Shown here one piece after another: positions 11,344 through 24,642 of a stretch of 64,000 nucleotides of DNA. The stretch is from Rhipidocladum racemiflorum (taxonomy: Eukaryota > Streptophyta > Magnoliopsida > Poales > Poaceae). Below the pieces are notes generated by a model, which saw only the letters and a list, made by a program, of their open reading frames with translations, was not told the DNA's origin and did not search any database. Positions within the stretch are counted from its first letter, which is position 1; each line of letters opens with the position of its first letter. The stretch spans positions 54,483,712-54,547,711 of the forward strand of contig CM070576.1 of NCBI GenBank assembly GCA_036346355.1, in the 5' to 3' direction. A program made the translations under genes and the position numbers.

Positions 11344-14300
11344 TGTGAGCACCCCCTCTTCCTATACCGTACTGTACGCCGTCTACTGTAGCGTATAGCA
11401 CCGTATAGCAACAGGAAGCCTCGACACCGGAAATCTGAATCTAAAAATTCGATCGACGGGATCGAACCCTTAACCGGACCGGTGCTGTCGACGCATCGAT
11501 CTGGATCCCTGGATCAAGAGCTCCAAGATCGCGTTCAAGCGACATGAGTATCAATGCACAAAATGATAAACTAATTTAATTTACATAACTGGGTGTAAAT
11601 CTTGTACAAGTGTATTACAGAATCCAAAAGAAGTAAAGCGACATCGGAAACAAAAGAAAGACAACCCGGTAGCGGTGGCGACCACCCCACAGGCTCTTGA
11701 TGGAGGGAAGACCTATGAAGCCGCAACACTCGCAGAATCGGGGCTCGCCGAGCATCGAGGACATCATCACGAAACATCCTCTCGAGGAAAAAGGGTTAGC
11801 GACAGCGGTGAGTACACATATGTACTCGCAAGACTTTAGTGTACGGAAATATAAATAAATGCAGTGATTCAACAGGATAAAGCATCTACATCGGGTTAAT
11901 TGCGAAAATTTGGATTTAAAGCAGTTCATCGAAAAGTAATACATAATTTGAAAGACAGAGTTTGAATAAAACATATTTACAAAGATATGTAACAATCGAG
12001 CTCCACAAATGCCACCATCCATGGTCGCAATTTGGGATCTGAATCGACATCCATACATATTCATAAATCCTCCAAGTATCATATCCACATATCCATAAAT
12101 CCATCAAGTACCATATTCAACCACATACTTTATATCGACTCCGAAATAACTTTTCATTTTCAAAACCAAACCAAATTTCTATACTTGATATGATTAAAGA
12201 AGATTTGCTCATAACCGTGAGCACGGCTCATCGATTAGAATTTTTTTGATACTCTGCAGAGTTTGCGCGACTTTACCCAAACACAACTCGGACTTGCATT
12301 CTGTCGGCTACCAGAGACACGCGATACACGAGGTACCCGATATACAAGAATGATACATTCGTTCCCATCGTTGAGGTTATAGCCACACCGACCGGCGACG
12401 ATAAACCCACTACTATGGCGATAAGAGGCCAACCACCACTCGGCGACCACGGAATATCCATCGTGACGACGGTGAGTTTTGCCGCGGCATTATCCCATAG
12501 CAAGGCGTACACCGTTGTATCAATCAAACATGAATCGGAGCGATTCCCGCTGCATAAGTACAAGCGCACTCACGAAGGTGCATACGGCGGGTCGTGAGGA
12601 CACACACACCGCGCTTGACTGCTCAACACGGGGAAAAGGTCCACACTTCGGCCTACCAACAGGCATGGCTATCCCCTCACACTTCAGGTACTAAAACAGG
12701 CTGCCCCATCCCAGCATTGCACGGTTGCACGGTGTTCATTCAAAAACCGTCACAAGTTCGGTCCTTATATTTTTGCCTAGTGACTCAAGCGGGGAACTCC
12801 ACTTAACTCGCCAACCAATCGCCATCATGTTTAACTAGCACATATTATACCTCCCGCCAAGTCTAATTACCAACTAGACACTGCACATTTTTATCAAATT
12901 ATCTTTACAAGTCACATTTCCAAAACATTTCCAAAACCAGTTACAATTATCATAAGTTTTGAGCATTTGGTAAATGACTGACTTTGCTCATTTCTATTGC
13001 AATGTCTAAGCATATGCATTTACTAAGTCGTTTATACCCAAGTGACATTTTATTAATTGTCCAACCCTACTAAGGCTATCAATGAATGAACTCTGGGAAT
13101 TTAATTGAGGAAAAACCACCAAATCAGGGTATATCTACCATTCCCACAAACTAGCACTTTACTGAATATAAACAATGCATATAGTTTGAGAAATCAAAGT
13201 AAACATCGTGAAATATAGGTTTCAAGATGGTCAAAGGAGGTGCTTGCCTTGTTGCTCTTCCTCGACGATGTTCGGGATGAGTTCTGGCGTGTTTGAGGTG
13301 ATCCCCGACCCGCTCGGCTCTATTCGATCAAAATCAGCAAAAACGGCGAAAAGAGCAATAAATTAGCAAAAAGCGACCTCAACTGCATAAACACCAACTT
13401 AACACCAAACGGAACTCATCTAGATACTAAGAAAGAAAAGAAACGATCAAAACGCGAAAAACGGCGTAATCGCGACCCGATGAGGCGATTTCGGTGAAAT
13501 TCTCGCCAAAGTGAATAAAATGCGTAAAATAAAGAAAAATTCAAATAAATTTAGTTAAACACCTAGAATTAGGTATAACACACCTAACGGGACTTGTCGC
13601 AACTCGTTTGGGATTACAATGATCGACCGGGAGCCAAAACAGCAAAAACCAAATCAGAAAAGCTGAAAAATTCAGAAAAAAGGAAAAATGGCACTATTCA
13701 CCGTAAGGCATGAGCCACTTCTGTCCAGAATCCATTCGATCGACTTGCGATTGATCCCAGCAACTCCACTAGGTACTTTAGGATGTCTAGGACCTATCTG
13801 GACTTTGCCCCATGAAAATTCACTTAATTTGCATCGAAATCCGATCGAAAGCGCAAATTAAGCCGAGGTTTACGCCTCGCTCAAGACAGTGGTCAAAACG
13901 GCTCAAACTCGATTCCACTTGGCGCGAGGAGCACGTTCGACTTTACTAAGTCTAAATGACCATAAATGACTCATTCCGACTGACTAATCGGCGAAGAAAC
14001 CCTTAAATGTGGAATATGGCCAAAATGGCTATTTTGCTCGAAAACGAGCAATCTCGCCCAAAAGGGCCGTTTTGAGCTGAAATGCCGCGAGACATGTTTT
14101 AAGCCCTCGGCTAGTTGCTTAGGGATACTTACGACCTATCGGAGCTATTCCCCAGCATAGATGACTTAATCTTCTCTGACTTTTGATCAATTGCCCGCTT
14201 AACTCCGGTAATTAAGAAAGCGGCAAAAGCAGAAAAGTGACCAGAATGCGATCCACAGCACGCGGAAAGCATGCTATCGACCTTAGTGACCTTAAACGAA

Positions 14301-15918
14301 GTTAAAGGAAGCGACAACGCTCTAATTGGCTTTGATCACTATGACGATTAAAATAAAATGGAAGCTAGGAAAATGCAAATCTAGCTCTTCTGAGCTCATC
14401 TGCAAGCACCAGGAGGGCTAGTAGCGCTGTCCATGCATGCTACAGGTCCTAGGTATCTTATAAAAATAATTGGGACCTAGAGTAATAAAATAAAATGCGG
14501 GCTAGCAAAACGCAAATCCAACGATTCTGATAATCCTTTTAGCATCTAAGAAGACTAATGGTATACTTATTACATGCCCTGGAGGTCTAGCATTTTGCAA
14601 AAATACTAGTGACCTAGAAGTGACAAGTGCTAGCGAGTTTCTTAGGAATGCGATTCGATTCTTCCGATCGCGATTAATGCTATCAGAAGAGATAATGGAA
14701 CTGTCGAATTATGTTTCGGACTTCTAGAATTTTGTAAAAACAATTAATGCCTAAAGGAATAAAATAAATTTCGGCTAGGCAGAATTGAATTCCGATTCTT
14801 CTGATAGCGGCTCCAGCTACCAGAAGTGCTAACAAAAAACACTACCCATGCTTTGCTCCACTAGAACTCCGACAAATCGAAAACTTAGAGATAGTTTGCT
14901 AGATTTCGAAGATGGCCAAAAGCTAGGTCAACAATAGAGTTAAATGGACCTAACGACGGCCTGAGTCCGATTTCTAAAGCCAAATTACCATGCGATGCTC
15001 CGAACACATGGCACCTGGACATGACCTAGGCTAGGGTTTGAGGGACATGATGAAATGCGGAGCTACAGGAGGGGAAACTCGTAGCTACGCGACGAGGGAC
15101 ATCCCGGGAGCCGAGAAATCAAGTCAGATCGCAAAAGCACCACGGGAACTCCAAGAGACATCGATGAATCTCGATGGAATACTCACTTGAAGGGGTTGAG
15201 AAGATGGGGAACGCGATGAGGACGCCGATTCCTGCCTCCGGATCAGTTTCCGTCAGTCGGATCGCCTCCAATCCGCGGATTTGGGTGTTCTTCTTCTTCT
15301 ATTTCTCCTTCTCCTTGCTCAAGACGTGTGGGAGGTGGGGAAATGAGGAAGTGGCTGGTTGGAGGCTTGGAGATGGCTTAAAACACATGTGGGCACTATG
15401 CACTTATGGAGGGCATTTTGGTCAAGTGGCAGCTTTTGAAGATTAAACCTTCCAAAGTTGATTTTTATCGATTCTAAGATATTTAGGAAGGTTTTTAGGT
15501 CAATTAAACACTTTTCCAACTCAATTTGCAATTAATTAAGTCGAGCGGTTAAACGTGACCACGATCAAAGTTCACGAGCTCCGATTAAATAGATCCCTAA
15601 CTCCTTTTGAAGATTTTTAAGTTCCCCAGTAAACTAGGTAATTTGTACTTCAAAAGGACAGAGGAGTGACTATTTGGATCAAAGGCTAAGACATTATGGC
15701 AAGAGCTCGAAAACTGAATTCAATCACCGAAAACACTTGTCGGCGATTAAATGGGAAATTGATTTTGAGCGAAGTTAATTAAGTTGAAGGGTTCTTTTTT
15801 ATCCCATTTAAGTATATACAGCTCAAATTGCAGAAGTACACAAGGACAATGTATTATTGAACAGTGTTTGAGTACAAATGTACAGTGACTCGAGTATAGA
15901 AATACTCGGGATATTACA
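11344..15918 (-). mobile_element. Tekay/RIRE3-type gypsy solo LTR, 4575 bp, minus strand, TSD TTTAC
   Basis: On the minus strand it starts TGTAATATCCCGAGTA at 15918 and ends GGGTGCTCACA at 11344. TTTAC flanks it at 11339-11343 and 15919-15923. Its interior shares the layout of the 4747-9251 LTR, for example the CACTT(C)AGGTACTAAAACAG block. No coding domain is found, so it is a solo LTR. The scattered open frames inside are not genes. Confidence 0.87.
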
Positions 15919-16207
15919 TTTACTTAGCCCACTCAGTTTTTTTTTTTGCAAATCTAGCACACACATTTACAAATTTAGGCCATGCCCACCCCTACCGCAC
16001 CTAGAGAGTGTGAAATCTACCTTACGCACTTGGCGAGTGCAAAAGCGACGTTCTGCACTCGACGAGAGCGGAAGCGACCTTCGACGCTACTCGAACGCTG
16101 CACGTACTCTCCCGCGCTTGACCGCACCAATCCCGCCACACACGACCGCTCGTCCACCATGTGCTGGCCCGCTCCGTGCTACGTGCTCGCATGTGCAGCA
16201 TGTCCTT
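15919..16207. other. Unassigned segment before the SIRE internal region
   Basis: A T-rich stretch is followed by GC-rich sequence with short repeats such as GAGTGCAAAAGCGACG and GAGAGCGGAAGCGACC. I recognise no gene. It continues the host site interrupted by the neighbouring solo LTR. Confidence 0.4.
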
Positions 16208-17389
16208 CCACCATTTAGGGGGAGTGCTAATTCATAACCATGTGTATCACATCCCTACGTGTGCCCATATTTATTATAAGTGCTTATATATTTTTCAAAA
16301 TCAACCTTTTAGCCAAAACTCAAAATTTGCTAATCTATTAATAATCATTTGAAAAACTAGTTGAGAAATGTATACAAATGCTTTCAAAATGTTTTTCAAA
16401 GGTTTTTGCTTCACAAAATCTATTGTGAAAAGAAAATGAGATTTATACCAAAAACCTAGGTAGAAGTATCTTGTTTTGGATTTAAATGTATAATTTTCAT
16501 AGAGTTAAAAGTAAAAAGATTTTGAAAATAATTTCAATACAAAAATCCTAGAGTTGGTTATTCCTAACAATTTTTCGTGTTCAAAAGATTTCCAAAAGAC
16601 CAACCAAACAAAAGTTATTTGATTTTGAAACTCGCCGAAAAACTTAGTTTGATCGATATAAGTCAAAATATTGCACTTAGTGAGTTTCACCATGTGGACT
16701 AGATCTTGTGATATATCTTAGTTCAAAATGGTATTCCAAACTCATACACAAAAGTTCAATCTTTAAATCTTATCCCATTCTCTTGAATTGATTTTGATCT
16801 TTTGTGGTGTTAAGTATTTGACTTATTGGATTTTCATTTGGTTCTTCAAAAGAACCCTCTTTGGACAAAAAGCAAAAATTATGTTTTAATAAACCCAAAT
16901 TTGCAAAAAGCATTGTTAAAATATTATACTTTGTATTTCAAATGTTTTACAAGCTTTCAATTTGAAAATTCTATGTTGAAAACTATTTTAACTCAAAATC
17001 CTTGTTTTCAACCAAAAGGAGCCTATTATTGAATTTTGGCATTCAAATTGGATTTCATTGTTGTATAAATTGTCATGGCTTTAAAAATGCATTTCAAATC
17101 CTTCAAGCCATGAGGGTTCAATTGTTAGTGAAATCCAAGTTGAAGTTGCACATTGAGGGTTTATGAAATTTGTTTTCATCTTTGTACCTCAAAGCGCATT
17201 TTGCCAAAATGATCTATAAGAAAATACTTTGCAAACAAAAGTTATCCTAAAAAAAACATTTGAAATAGTCCAAAGTTAGTTCCCTGATGATTTCAATTCA
17301 TTTGGACTTCATTTGCAAAAATTCTTGACAAATTTGCAAAAGGTGGACTGAACTTTGAGTTTCAATCAATTTGAAAAATTCAACTCATC

Positions 17390-17485
17390 GGAACATCCAA
17401 TTTTAAATCGGAAGATCCGATATTCTGGAATTTAGTACACATCGGAATATCCGATCCATATATCGGAATATCCGATCTGTATACG
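17390..17485. repeat. ATCGGAA-type palindromes in the SIRE internal region
   Basis: Four copies or near-copies of ATCGGAAnATCCGAT lie within 100 bp. The homologous place in the minus-strand relative (1-110) has CGGTAGTRCCG palindromes instead. Confidence 0.75.
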
Positions 17486-19166
17486 GCCTGATTGTAAGTT
17501 TTCTTTCGAAATTGGTTTTGGGATATCTTTCTATTGATACTTCCTTTTTCAAGAATTCCTTTTGAGAAAGAATTCTTGTATTTCCAAAGTATCTTTGCGC
17601 AAAAATTCAAATATTTTGCATTTTATATGAAAGTGTCTTCAAATGGTATCAGTCTTGAGTATTCAATTGATTTCAAAAGTGGTATTCACTTGATCTTATA
17701 GCTAGACAAAACTTGTGCAATTCAAATGCAAAATGGCTCCATGATTCATTTATTGAATATCTTGGGGAGCTCATTTATGTCAAGTTTTGGGCACTTAAAT
17801 GCTTCCAAGTGATATCTTCAATTGTTTATCTCTAAGTTTTCAAGTTGTTCTCTGATACCTTTGGTTTTGCTTGGATCTCTTGTTTTTCATAAAATCTTGG
17901 TGATTTCAAAAATCTAATTCAAACTAAGGGGATTTGATCTTTACAAAGGTTTATTTTCACCCCTTATGAGTTTATTTGTAAAGCTCTATTGTCTTCTCTA
18001 AATCTATGTGGTTTAGGATTTCAAAAGGCAAAACCTTGCAACCTATATTTTTCATGCTCTAGTTTTGTGTTTGCAATTGCTTTGATACCCTTAAATGCTT
18101 AATTGCTCTAATACTCATCGATTCAATCGACTATTTTTCAATTGGTATCAATATCTATGTGATTTGATCCAACAAGTAGTATCAAGAGAGCGTTATTCAT
18201 TTATTGTGGTTACTAGTGGTATCTTTGGATGGTGTCTTCTCAACTTGTGATGTCATTGGGGTTATTGTTCATCCCTACAAATGACATCGTCGGTTATTTG
18301 AATTCCTTCAAAGTGGTATCAATGAATTTTAAATCCTCGTACAAGTGGTATTTTGATTGCCACTTGTTGCCTCTACCTTGATACCCAAATTCTTTTGAGT
18401 TGGATTCTCCATAAACTTAAATGCATTGTAAGTTCAATCGCTTAAGAACTCTCTGTGTGAGGTTCTTTATGAATTGAAATACATAAAAAGGAGAAATTCC
18501 ATTTGAGCATTATTCTTTATGAATAATTCTTTATTCTCATTCTTGAATGAAGATTTTCAAGCAAAACCCTTGAGATAGATTTTAAAATGGTATCTTATTT
18601 CTCAAGTGGTGGTTGTGTTGGGTTTCTCATTTAACCCTATTAGGCAAAATTATAGATTCTACAAGAAAATCATGATGTTTATCGTAAAGCCTAATAAAAT
18701 GAATTGAGTTGTTTGAATTAGTTTTAAATAACCCTTGTGATACCTACTCTTGCACTTTGAACTTAAATTCCTTCAATTAGTTTCAATTGGTATAAAGCCA
18801 CAAAATTGCCACAAGCGGTGTTATTGAAACCCTCCTTCTTGCTTAATTTATTCAATACCAAAAGGGGGAGATTGTAAGTTCAAGCTTATGAAGTTCAAGT
18901 CTCTCTCACTCACATTATTTTAAGTTGGATGTTCATTTGCTTTTGGTGCTTATTGACAAAAAGGGGGAGAATTATGTGAGCTTTCCTCAATTGCAGCTTT
19001 CCTCAATTGCCTTGCACATGTGTTTATCTCACGCATCTTCATATGCATCATGTGCATAGCATGCCTTGGTAGAAGACATGCATGGATATAAAATGCTTAA
19101 TATTTGTTCCATATTGATATATATCCATTAGTGCAATTGTGGAAAAGGGTTTTGTCATCAATCACC

Positions 19167-19179
19167 AAAAAGGGGGAGA
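19167..19179 (+). promoter_or_regulatory. Polypurine tract of the SIRE element
   Basis: AAAAAGGGGGAGA lies immediately before TTGTAAGTAC, where the 3' LTR begins. It is the primer site for plus-strand DNA synthesis and fixes the element's orientation. Confidence 0.85.
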
Positions 19180-19180
19180 T

Positions 19181-20863
19181 TGTAAGTACAACCTCCATTA
19201 GGTTGATCCATTAAGTTGGTTTTGGTGATTAATGACAAATCCTAATATGAGACTAATGTTTAAGTAATTACTATTTTCGTCTCATCAAGGATGATTGGTG
19301 ATCATTGACAAATCTAATTTTTAATGAGACTAACATATTTATTGAGCTTATGTTTAGGAGCCTCACATTCGAATGGAAAATGGAAAACCCAAGGTATGCA
19401 TTGTATCAATGTTCATTATTTTATTGCATACTTAGGATTTAAGTTGAAGTATGAATTTCTCCACTGCTTTAACCAAAAAAAACTATGTATCATGTTTCCC
19501 AATCCATATATTACATGGATGCACATATTTAAGGGGAGTTCACACTCTAACTTAATGTTTCATTGTATTGATCTATTTCTCATTACCACATATAAAGGAT
19601 CAAGACATTGAAACTAAATATTTGAGTACATATTTAACACGCCTAGTTGTAGTATACTTATAGTATCCTAGGATATGCTCCAAATCAATAAAATTGAATA
19701 TGTGCATTTTGGTTCAAAGTCAACTATATGTATGCACACATACTTGTCGAGTTTATTCTATAGTTGATGGTTTAGAGTAATGATCATTTCCATACATTCC
19801 ACATATTATGTATCATTACTTTCCATCAACATGAGTATATGAAAACTCGTGTAGTTGTTATATACTCATATCAATTTACATGAACATTTAAATTGAGGTC
19901 GTTTATCTCTTAATCATCAAAGAATGCTCATCATGTGTTGGATGGTGTTCTTATGATCGATTAAGGATAATCGATAGTTCTTAAGTATAACGAAGCATTA
20001 GTTGCATCAATATACTCAAGACACAAATATTATTCATTAAATTGATTTAGGTTGTGCTCAATCATTATGGAGGCATTCATTATGTGTTAATGGAGTGCAA
20101 GAGTGATTGAGACAACCATGCATCTTGGACTAACTATTTTCATAAGTGATGATTGAGCCAGATTAGGTCCAATGATGGCTAAGATGAAGAAACGGAACAA
20201 GGACGACATCATGAAGTGATGAACGTCAAGAGGAGATTCCGATAAGAAGAAAAGAAAAGAAGGTTCATCAAGAGGAGATGAACAAGATGTTGTGAGAGCC
20301 GGGTAATGATCCGGTAAAAGAGAAGTAGAGCTGGGTGACAATCTTGAAGAGAAGATGATCGTAAATCATGAGGACTTCAAGAGAGAGCAAAGTGACAATC
20401 CCGGGGAAATGAGTATGACTGAAGATCATAAAGACCCCAAAGGGGATTGATCGCGTGCGGCGTCAAAGGTAACTAGATAGAGTGTCTAGTTATAGGCGTG
20501 CCGTACTATTAAGAGGGATGCAACGTTGGTGATTTAGAAGTGTCTCTGTGCTCAAGTGTTATCTATCCTTAAATAGATGAGAGACACAACACACATCACG
20601 TACACCGGAAAGGTTTGTCTTTTTGTCTGGATCGGATGTTCCGATCAGTGTATCGGATGTTCCGATCCATCGGTAAGTCCGGTGGTTTGTTGGTGAGAGT
20701 CTAGGACCTCTGTGTTGATCGGAAGTTCCGATCAGTGTGATCGGATAGTCCGACTAAGACTTAGAAACTTTTCGAGCTGGTTCTAGTAAGAGTGCCTCTC
20801 TGTGAGGATCGGATATTCCGATCTTTGGATCCGATGTTCCGATAAGTGTTAAACTCAAAAAGG
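19181..20863 (+). mobile_element. SIRE-type 3' LTR, truncated at its 3' side
   Basis: The sequence follows the polypurine tract and is nearly identical to 2562-4155. Only scattered single-base differences are seen by eye, plus about 86 extra bases in the palindrome array near 20636-20727. Similarity stops abruptly after CTCAAAAAGG at 20863, so the TATA box and the rest of the LTR are missing. Confidence 0.85.
20630..20850. repeat. ATCGGAAnTTCCGAT palindrome array, second LTR copy
   Basis: Six or more palindromes or half-sites lie here. Compared with 4012-4155, one block with two extra palindromes and the spacer CGGTAAGTCCGGTGG is inserted or retained. Confidence 0.8.
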
Positions 20864-21159
20864 CGGAGATAGCTATGCCTCAGTCAGAACAACATACGGG
20901 AAATACATGAATCTAATATTTACTTGTGACACTCGAACGAACCTTTTGAACCTTCAGTAAATACCAAGGCGGAGATAGCGGCGGCACGCTGGCATTATGG
21001 GGCCTGGCCGTGATTTGTGATGAGTGCTCACAAATTAATCCATTTTAATTTATGTGATGCACGATCAATAACTTTATAGTGCGATCGACATATTTTCAAA
21101 GCTTTGATATATCAATATATAGTAGGTGCACTTTTTTTGCTATATAATTGGAATGATTC
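20864..21159. other. Unassigned junction sequence with a short direct repeat
   Basis: AAGGCGGAGATAGC occurs at about 20860 and again at about 20968, bracketing about 107 bp of unrelated sequence directly at the LTR breakpoint. The remainder is AT-rich, and no gene is seen. Confidence 0.5.
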
Positions 21160-21889
21160 TGTTGGCGTAAAAAACTTGACGACGGGTTAATTGCCACCAA
21201 CACACGTGAACACTGGATTCAAGTTTTGGGTTGCGAGTGTGCCAGCCGATTTGATTATGCAATCGGCAAGAAGGAAACGTTCGTCAACTGATCGGCTAGA
21301 GAAAAAACGATCTAAGCTCTTGACAGTAATAGGATCTTATCGATCAAGATAGATCGAGACAGATCATTGTAATGGATAGATCTAATCAACTCGTGGGAGT
21401 TGATCAAAGGGGTAAAGGCTGCTTTCTCGAAAAAGACGATGCGCAACAAGATCAGAGAAAAACTAAACCTGATTTGGTGTAATGCAACAATGATCAATAA
21501 TCGGCGATACGCAACTTTATTGATCAGCGTGTATTACAGAGGAAAGATTACAAACTAGATGTCTACTCCTATGCAGAAGAAATAAAAGTAATGTTGGGTT
21601 GTGTTGATAGCTGATTCTTTTTCGACGTAGTCCGTCGTCCCCTTTTATAACCTTTGGCCTGATCGTATCCGTCGTGGTCTCTCCGATCATTCGTATCAAC
21701 CTTGAATCCTTCTTTCCATCTTGGACAAGGTCGTACACGATCCTAATTGTATCGGCCTCAGTTTCCATTTTAATATTACGGCTTGCCATACAGTCTTAAT
21801 CTCTCAATCTGACGTCATGTGAGCTCCTACTAGTCTGAACCTGCACCCGTTTTGGCCAACCCTTAACCATCAAATTTTGGGTGCTAACA
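21160..21889 (-). mobile_element. Gypsy-type solo LTR, 730 bp, minus strand
   Basis: On minus it begins TGTTAGCACCCAAAATTTG and ends TTTTTTACGCCAACA. The flanks are GATTC (21155-21159) and TATTC (21890-21894), a 4/5 match to a target duplication. A TATA box (minus GTTATAAAAGGGG at about 21641-21651) and a downstream AATAAA (minus, 21516-21521) support the orientation. No internal domain is present. Confidence 0.72.
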
Positions 21890-21923
21890 TATTCTTTATG
21901 ATATTTCACAACAACGCGCCAAC

Positions 21924-22506
21924 TAGAGATGCCCAAACGGGCGGCCCGGCATGGCCCGGCCCGTTTAACGGACGGCACAACCCGTTTAGGCACGGCCCGT
22001 TTAGGCCCGGCTAATAATAAAATGCCGTCGGCCAACATGGCGGCGACCAAATGGGCGTCTTACCATTGTTACGCGGGCCAATAGTCGGCCGATAGTGCCT
22101 AAAAATTGAATTTTTGAAAAAAAAATTCAGAAAAAATCCAAAAAAATTGGAAAAAAATCAGAAAATAAAAAAAGAATGAAAAAAATTGAAAACAAAATCA
22201 GAATAAATGAAAAAGTTAGAATAATTAGAAAAACTCAAGAACGTAGGAAAACTTTTAAATATATATATAAATTGAGAAAAAGCTAAAAATATAAAATAAA
22301 TTCTAAAATGAACTAAATAATTAGAATTAAATGGACCGTGCCTAAATGGTCCGATCCGGCCGCAGTAAATCTGGCCGTGCGTCGGCCAGCCGTCAGTGCG
22401 CCAAGCACGCTATCGTCGTCTTACCAACCCATTTACGATCGGTCGTGTCGAGTGTGCAGGTCGTGCCTCTGATGGCGTGCCTCGGTAGCCCATTTGGCCA
22501 TCTCTA
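21924..22506. mobile_element. hAT MITE, 583 bp, TSD GCGCCRAC
   Basis: The ends are TAGAGATGCCCAAACGGGC and GGCCATCTCTA, a terminal inverted repeat. The flanks GCGCCAAC (21916-21923) and GCGCCGAC (22507-22514) differ at one base. Subterminal GGCCCG repeats are typical of this MITE group. The middle is AT-rich and non-coding. Confidence 0.85.
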
Positions 22507-22514
22507 GCGCCGAC

Positions 22515-23052
22515 CATTGAGCAAGTAATCATTGTAAACTCATGGTCTAAATTTGAGGTGCTAATAGATCAAAGCTCACAAATATGGTCCAAATTCAAAT
22601 TTTTGTTTCTTTGATCTAATCCGATCAGACCCAAAACTAATACGTTCATATCCAATCCAAGCCCAAATAAAGGTTTGGACCTTAATCCAAGCCATTTACA
22701 TGCACAACTAACAGTATTATAACTCCAACTCTACATCAATTCAATATGATTCTACATCAACTTAGTACAAAATACATAGGTCCACGCCTGGCCTAATCTA
22801 ACCTAGATTCAAGCCAAATAGCTATGGATCTAAAATAAGTCCAATTTATTAATAATTTTGGACCGATCTAGTTTAAAAATCTGAATCGTCCAAGTCCATT
22901 AGCACCCCTAGGTGTAATGGGAAATATGTTAATGATATAAAATGAGTGGACTAGAATAAAAAGAAAAATAAGTACCCTACCTGCTCTTATTTATTCGCGG
23001 AGGAAATGCTAAGCGAGGGGCACGTTCGTAAAGCCAACGAAATAGACACAAC
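22515..23052. other. Intergenic, AT-rich; upstream of the YqaJ-type gene
   Basis: No open frame or clear repeat boundary is seen. The last 70 bp turn GC-rich toward the first candidate exon. The promoter is presumably here, but no convincing TATA box could be singled out. Confidence 0.4.
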
Positions 23053-23247
23053 ATGAGAGCGGCGGCGGTAAGCTCACCGCCTCCCCACTGGTGCCCGCGC
23101 CGCTGCGCTACTGTGCCGGATGCCCGCCATGTGTTCGGCCATATGCCGCGGAGGAGGCGGTCGCCTCAGGCCGCTGGCTTCCGCGTCCGCGGCCACCCGA
23201 CGCTGCCGCGGCGCTCTGCCGCGTCCACCGCCGCCTCATGTACTACA
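23053..23247 (+). other. Candidate 5' exon of the YqaJ-type gene
   Basis: A GC-rich island lies in AT-rich surroundings. It begins with an ATG at 23053 and ends near TACTACAG|GTGGAG, which looks like a splice donor. Two overlapping frames are open, so the coding frame is not certain. It could be a 5' UTR exon instead. About 1.4 kb of intron-like sequence separates it from the YqaJ domain exon. Confidence 0.35.
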
Positions 23248-24642
23248 GGTGGAGCCTTTCTTGGTCCCCCTTTCACTTCAATAGTGTTGCCGCATTTGAT
23301 ACATCAGCCTATGTTTTGAATCGCTTCTTGCATTGGTATTTAGCTAGTGGTTATGTGGGGTTCAATAGCTGTTCGGGCTTGATGAGGCACTGGGATTTAG
23401 GAGTTAGGGCAGTGTCTTCTGGTGACACCAGACGAACGTCAATGCTCAAGAATGGCATTAAGCTCTATGGTAGTAGCTCGCAACTCTAAAACTGGCGAGT
23501 ATGAAATGAATTGCCAAATGATTGCTCAATTAGGGCACACTTGGATCAGTTCAATATTGGCTTATGTGCTTTTAAGGGGCAAGGTCACTCTTGGCATTGA
23601 TTGTGAAGCGTGTACAGTGGGAACTGGGAAGAAAGAAAGGGGTATAGAGGTATAAGGGTAAAACGTGAAGGCTTACAAGATTTCAGATTCCCCGTGGTGT
23701 AATTTTGTTTTCAGAAAGTTGCGCAAAGGTGTTCAACTGGTTTATAAGGCTCATAGTCTTGCTTCCTTTTGACAATTTGTTTGAGTTGTCTTGCTAATTG
23801 CTGTCGTGCCTGGAACTGTACATACAAATGCTTCAGCTTTATCTAATTATGTGATTTAACTTTAACTTCATCATCATCATCATCATGCTGCACCTAAAGA
23901 GATGGTATAGAAGAACACATATGATGGTTATTCTCATGTTGAAAATAGACTCAAGTATATGATAGATATCAGTATGTCACACGCACATAACTTGAAATTT
24001 TTTTTGCAAAGGTTACATTCGTAAAAAAAAATCGGAGGCGGGAGAAAATAATCCTTGGACAAACTATAAGTGGCAATTTTTTTGTCCGGTTGGGAGATTT
24101 GAATGATTTGCAGGTTGTCGTTTTCAACTTCCTGGAGTTTGCTTCTTTGTAGTATACACTATACTCTATTGCTTGAGAGGCTGGGGTCTCTTTTGCTAGC
24201 ATTTTGCCCAAATTTTTGCTTCCTGAAATCAGGTAAGGAATAAACCCTTGTTAGTTGCTTGCAATATTCTTCAATGCTTTATTCAAGAAGTGAAGCAAGT
24301 TCTTCATATAAAAGAAGCATAACTTTGTCATGTATTGCACGTTCAGAGGTTAACCATTCTTGTTGAGCACTTCCTATATGCTTTCCCAGCTATGCCATAC
24401 CTATCCAAACTGCATCATCATTTAACATGTTGTCTAACCATTGAACAGTTCCTTATTTGTTTAGGACACTCCTGCCAATTCCAATTGCCTTTTGCTCAGT
24501 ACCTCTTGTGCATTTAATTCCGTCTGCATCCTTGCCATCAAGACAAAACTTTGAAGGTTATATTCCTCACAGCTACTCAGGTTCATCGTTGCATATCTAT
24601 AGCCGGTCATCACTGCTATCTCTCTCACCATCTTCAGCTCCC

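Larger units (their letters stand above)
16208..19180 (+). mobile_element. 3' internal (non-coding) region of a SIRE/Maximus-type copia element
   Basis: AT-rich sequence without an open frame leads to a polypurine tract and the LTR at 19181, which is the layout of the long spacer between pol and the 3' LTR in SIRE/Maximus elements. Its first 1.2 kb is the inverted counterpart of 1-1250. Short lines such as CAAAAAGGGGGAGA occur three times near the end (about 18860, 18960 and 19167). The pol part is missing upstream. Confidence 0.72.
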
